A stretch of DNA of 64,000 bases from Polytrichum commune. Its lineage: Eukaryota; Streptophyta; Polytrichopsida; Polytrichales; Polytrichaceae. The translations under genes and the position numbers were made by a program. The stretch's first letter is position 1; each line of letters begins with the position of its first letter. Positions 61,541 to 64,000 of the stretch are shown here, piece after piece. Location: positions 71,935,554-71,999,553 of the forward strand of contig OX485803.1 of the NCBI GenBank assembly GCA_950295325.1, in the 5' to 3' direction. The notes under the pieces were generated by a model, which was not told the origin of the DNA, searched no databases, and saw nothing but the letters and a program-made list of their open reading frames with translations.

Positions 61541-62416
61541 TAACACGAAGGGCCACTTTACACACGAGCCAAGAGCCGTGACCATGAGATTGTGAGAGCC
61601 CAAAAGAAAGTGTCCAAAGGCCGTCCCAACACACCTCCAACATCATGTAGTGTGGTCACGGACCCTCGAGTGTAGTGTGAAGTCATAGGTGACCGGTCCC
61701 TCAACCAAATGCTATTTCAATGAATTTTTATTCATGTGGGTCTTCACACATGATAACATAGAATAAATCAACGGTTGTGAGCATTCGGAGTGCCAGAGTC
61801 TCCCGGTTTTGTGTTAGGCCTACCTCCAAGAGGTGGTTTTTGAAAATAGTCCAAGTGACCATGAAACATGATCCATTCGATGCCATGTAGGAATCCATGT
61901 AGACTTTACATCCATCTTGCATTCACGTACTCCCTTGGTCCCTCAAGCATAGTGTGAAGCGAACTTGGACCGGCTCCGCCTTTTCCACCAACGAGAGTGC
62001 TTGAAATGTAGGCTCTCAGTCTCGTATGTGAAGTGGCCCTAAATATGATACCTAGTGTACACATGGTATTCAATGTCACTATGGTAACTTTTCGGACGAC
62101 ATTGCTTATGAACAAGTTTACAAATACTGTCATGGATGATGGATGAGTTCATCCACTGGCCAAACCCCCTACCTTCTCTTGTCCACAACTTGTGATGTAA
62201 ATATTGTCATGGATGATTGAAATTTGGATGAAAAAATCACTTGGTAAGTGACAGTAATTGCAACACTGTAAATCTACAATCTCCCCAACAAAATTTACAA
62301 GGAATGACAAATAATGTTGGGTTAACATTTAGTGTTGGTAACACTATACGGTGGTTTACAATTAGTATTGAGCAAGGCAATTAGAATTGGTGACACTAAA
62401 TATCATGTTTAGTGCA
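61541..62416. mobile_element. TACACTAAAT-end MITE (copy A) split by a Tourist-like element
   Basis: The body 62040-62416 aligns end to end with copy B (63555-63926) apart from its first bases. Those lie on the other side of the inserted element, around 61541-61549 (TAACACGAA for expected TACACTAA). The right end is CACTAAATATCATGTTTAGTGCA-like. Confidence 0.7.
61550..62039 (+). mobile_element. Tourist-like MITE, 490 bp, nested in MITE copy A
   Basis: Collinear with 31696-32193. Ends GGGCCACTTTACACACGAGC and, inverted, GGGCCACTTCACATACGAGA. Flanking triplets are GAA (61547-61549) and TAA (62040-62042); the target was the TAA in the host MITE's CACTAAATATG. Confidence 0.88.
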
Positions 62417-62689
62417 ATCATTGAGAATAGTAGGCGTTTACTGTAGATTGGTCTGCTTTGAGCATAGTATTAAATTTATGCTGATTAATTCATTCTCTAT
62501 TCTTGCAGCATAGGTTTTTAGTCTCCGGGAACGTGGGCAGCAACTCATGAGGTTCAAGTAGCTATCAAATTGATTACGCATATCATGGAATCACGACGGA
62601 AATAGTATGTGTGTCTTCAATGGTAACTTAAACCATGGAGCGGCGGGGGGGGGGGGGGGCTTCAATATCTCCTTCTAGAAATTAGGTTA
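62417..62689. other. Spacer with G15 run
   Basis: G homopolymer at 62645-62659; otherwise nothing recognised. Confidence 0.5.
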
Positions 62690-63007
62690 GGGTGAGTTTC
62701 CATGCACGCCACTCGCCCACTAGAGTAGAGGTGTCCATAACAAATCACGTTAAGAGATTTTTATGCCAGATCTGGAGAAGTATAAGGCGGTGCATACATC
62801 TCCCAATTGGGGAGATAGAAATCTTGAGGACTGCAAATTTTTTCATAAATTTTTATTTCTCGTATTGATTTTTTTGTGAATCTTTGAAGCTGAAAGTTGA
62901 TTTAAATGTATTACCAATGTCTAGAGCCTACCATAACAACTCATTCCTCGTCACTTTAGCACTCAAAACCAAGCAATGTGTCATAGCAATATTTTGGTTC
63001 TAGCCAA

Positions 63008-63225
63008 TGTTCAGGGAGATTTTTGGACATAATCAGTCAAAATTATAGTGTTTCCAAGTTCAACCGGTTACATGTTGTGATCGTTCATATTTTCTTTATT
63101 GATTTGTAGTATGTTCTCCATATTCCTCTAAAATGATGGGTAATTTTCTCAAAGTCTTGAACTTCAACTGGTTCGTATGTAACTAGCGATCAATTCTCCT
63201 TGTTCGTTGGTTCCAGCCTCATCAA
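63008..63225 (+). repeat. Dispersed repeat, matches 20106-20330
   Basis: Ordered shared blocks include GGGAGATTTTTGGACATAAT, GTGTTTCCAAGTTCAACCGG and TTCCTCTAAAATGAT. Confidence 0.6.
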
Positions 63226-63554
63226 AAGTCAATCCCAACCTTATCAAAATTATGGAACTCATAGATTGCCAATGTGGTGGTCATCGAGAATAGTCGGCTC
63301 TATTATAGATTCCAAATAGTAATGGGTCGGAGGTGTTCTCATGTAGTTAAGCTCAAGCCACCATCCAATCACATTTTGGTGGTCCACTAGGCTTCCATTT
63401 CCGCTAAAGAATCTTTAACCTACAAGTGTTGGTCACCAAAGGATTAAGATCGCTTGAAGACTCAAGAGAACCAATGTTGGTCTAGAACTTCATCTTTGAT
63501 AACTAGGAGGAGGAGGTTAGTAGGTGGGATTATATTTGAGAAGCCATGAGTAGC

Positions 63555-63926
63555 TACACTAAATATGATATTTAGTGTCATATGGTATTTTATGTCACTG
63601 TGGTAACTTTTGGATGACACTTCTTACGAATAAGTGAACAATATTGTCATGGATGACGGTGATTTCGCTCATTGGCCAAAACCCTACTTTCTCTTGTCAA
63701 CAACTTGTCATGAAATATTATCACAGATGATTGAAATTTGGATGAAAAATCACTTGGTAAGTGACATTAATTGCAACACTGTAAATCTATAATCCCCCAA
63801 AAAAATTACAAGGAATGACAAATAATGTTGGGTTAACATTTAGTGTTGGTGACACTACACCACGGTTTACAATTAGTATTGAGCAAGATAATTAGGATTG
63901 ATGAAACTAGATATCATATTTAATGC
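63555..63926. mobile_element. TACACTAAAT-end MITE (copy B), 372 bp, uninterrupted
   Basis: Ends TACACTAAATATGATATTTA and, inverted, TGCATTAAATATGATATCTA. The interior (TCATGGATGA, CAAATAATGTTGGGTTAACA) matches copy A at 62040-62416. No coding potential. Confidence 0.85.
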
Positions 63927-64000
63927 AATTGCCACATGCAAACCCTACCCCACCATATTACATTTGGGTAAGTTTGTCCTTATTCACACTAGAATTTGGT

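Larger units (their letters stand above)
62690..64000 (-). mobile_element. Interrupted Tourist-like element, runs off the window
   Basis: Starts GGGTGAGTTTCCATGCACGC after TTA (62687-62689). Internal parts at about 63320-63425 and 63965-64000 match the inverse of 28686-28954. Between them lie unrelated inserts: a repeat shared with 24840-25060 (about 62735-62990), a repeat shared with 20106-20330 (63008-63225) and MITE copy B. The far end lies beyond base 64000. Confidence 0.6.

Noticed and set aside
1-64000. tRNA, rRNA, CRISPR or organellar DNA
   Set aside because: No cloverleaf with matching A and B boxes, no rRNA core motifs, no regularly spaced identical repeats and no organelle genes were seen. 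The B-box-like motif at 39489 lacks an A box and lies at a retroposon end.

Overview
This window is nuclear DNA of a land plant. It holds two clear eukaryotic single-copy-type genes: a drug/metabolite-transporter-fold nucleotide-sugar transporter and an intron-containing GT14 glycosyltransferase. Everything else is AT-rich, gene-poor and full of small transposable elements. The lineage cannot be fixed from the sequence alone. The long TE-rich spacers suggest a medium or large genome, and I do not commit to a clade.

Layout. 0.25-3.4 kb and 14.8-16.5 kb are two copies of one segmental duplication. Each carries the same short gene for a secreted peptide of 112 or 115 residues that I do not recognise, with a shared TATA-like box. 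3.4-50 kb is almost entirely repeats. Many are short inverted-repeat elements with GGGCC or GGGTG ends and 3-bp TAA/TTA/TCA target duplications, which is the PIF/Harbinger 'Tourist' pattern. There is a family of small elements with TACACTAAAT ends. Two hAT elements have 8-bp target duplications, and one carries a broken transposase C-terminus. There are 5'-truncated retroposed pieces with (TATC)n or (TTC)n tails, a dead LINE with RNase H and C-terminal remnants, a probable LTR remnant, microsatellites and long G or C homopolymers.

49.9-58.3 kb is the gene island. The transporter reads rightward with its whole coding sequence in one exon. About 2.8 kb downstream, converging on it, is a four-exon GT14 gene on the minus strand. 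Both families act on Golgi cell-wall and arabinogalactan glycans, so the neighbours are functionally related, although co-regulation is only an inference. 60-64 kb returns to nested MITEs.

I looked for a novel multi-gene system and did not find one. The most useful observations are evolutionary. The duplicated peptide gene has a diverged promoter and tail. One MITE is present in one duplicate and absent from the other. A hAT insertion splits an otherwise continuous reading frame. Several nested insertions can be ordered in time.
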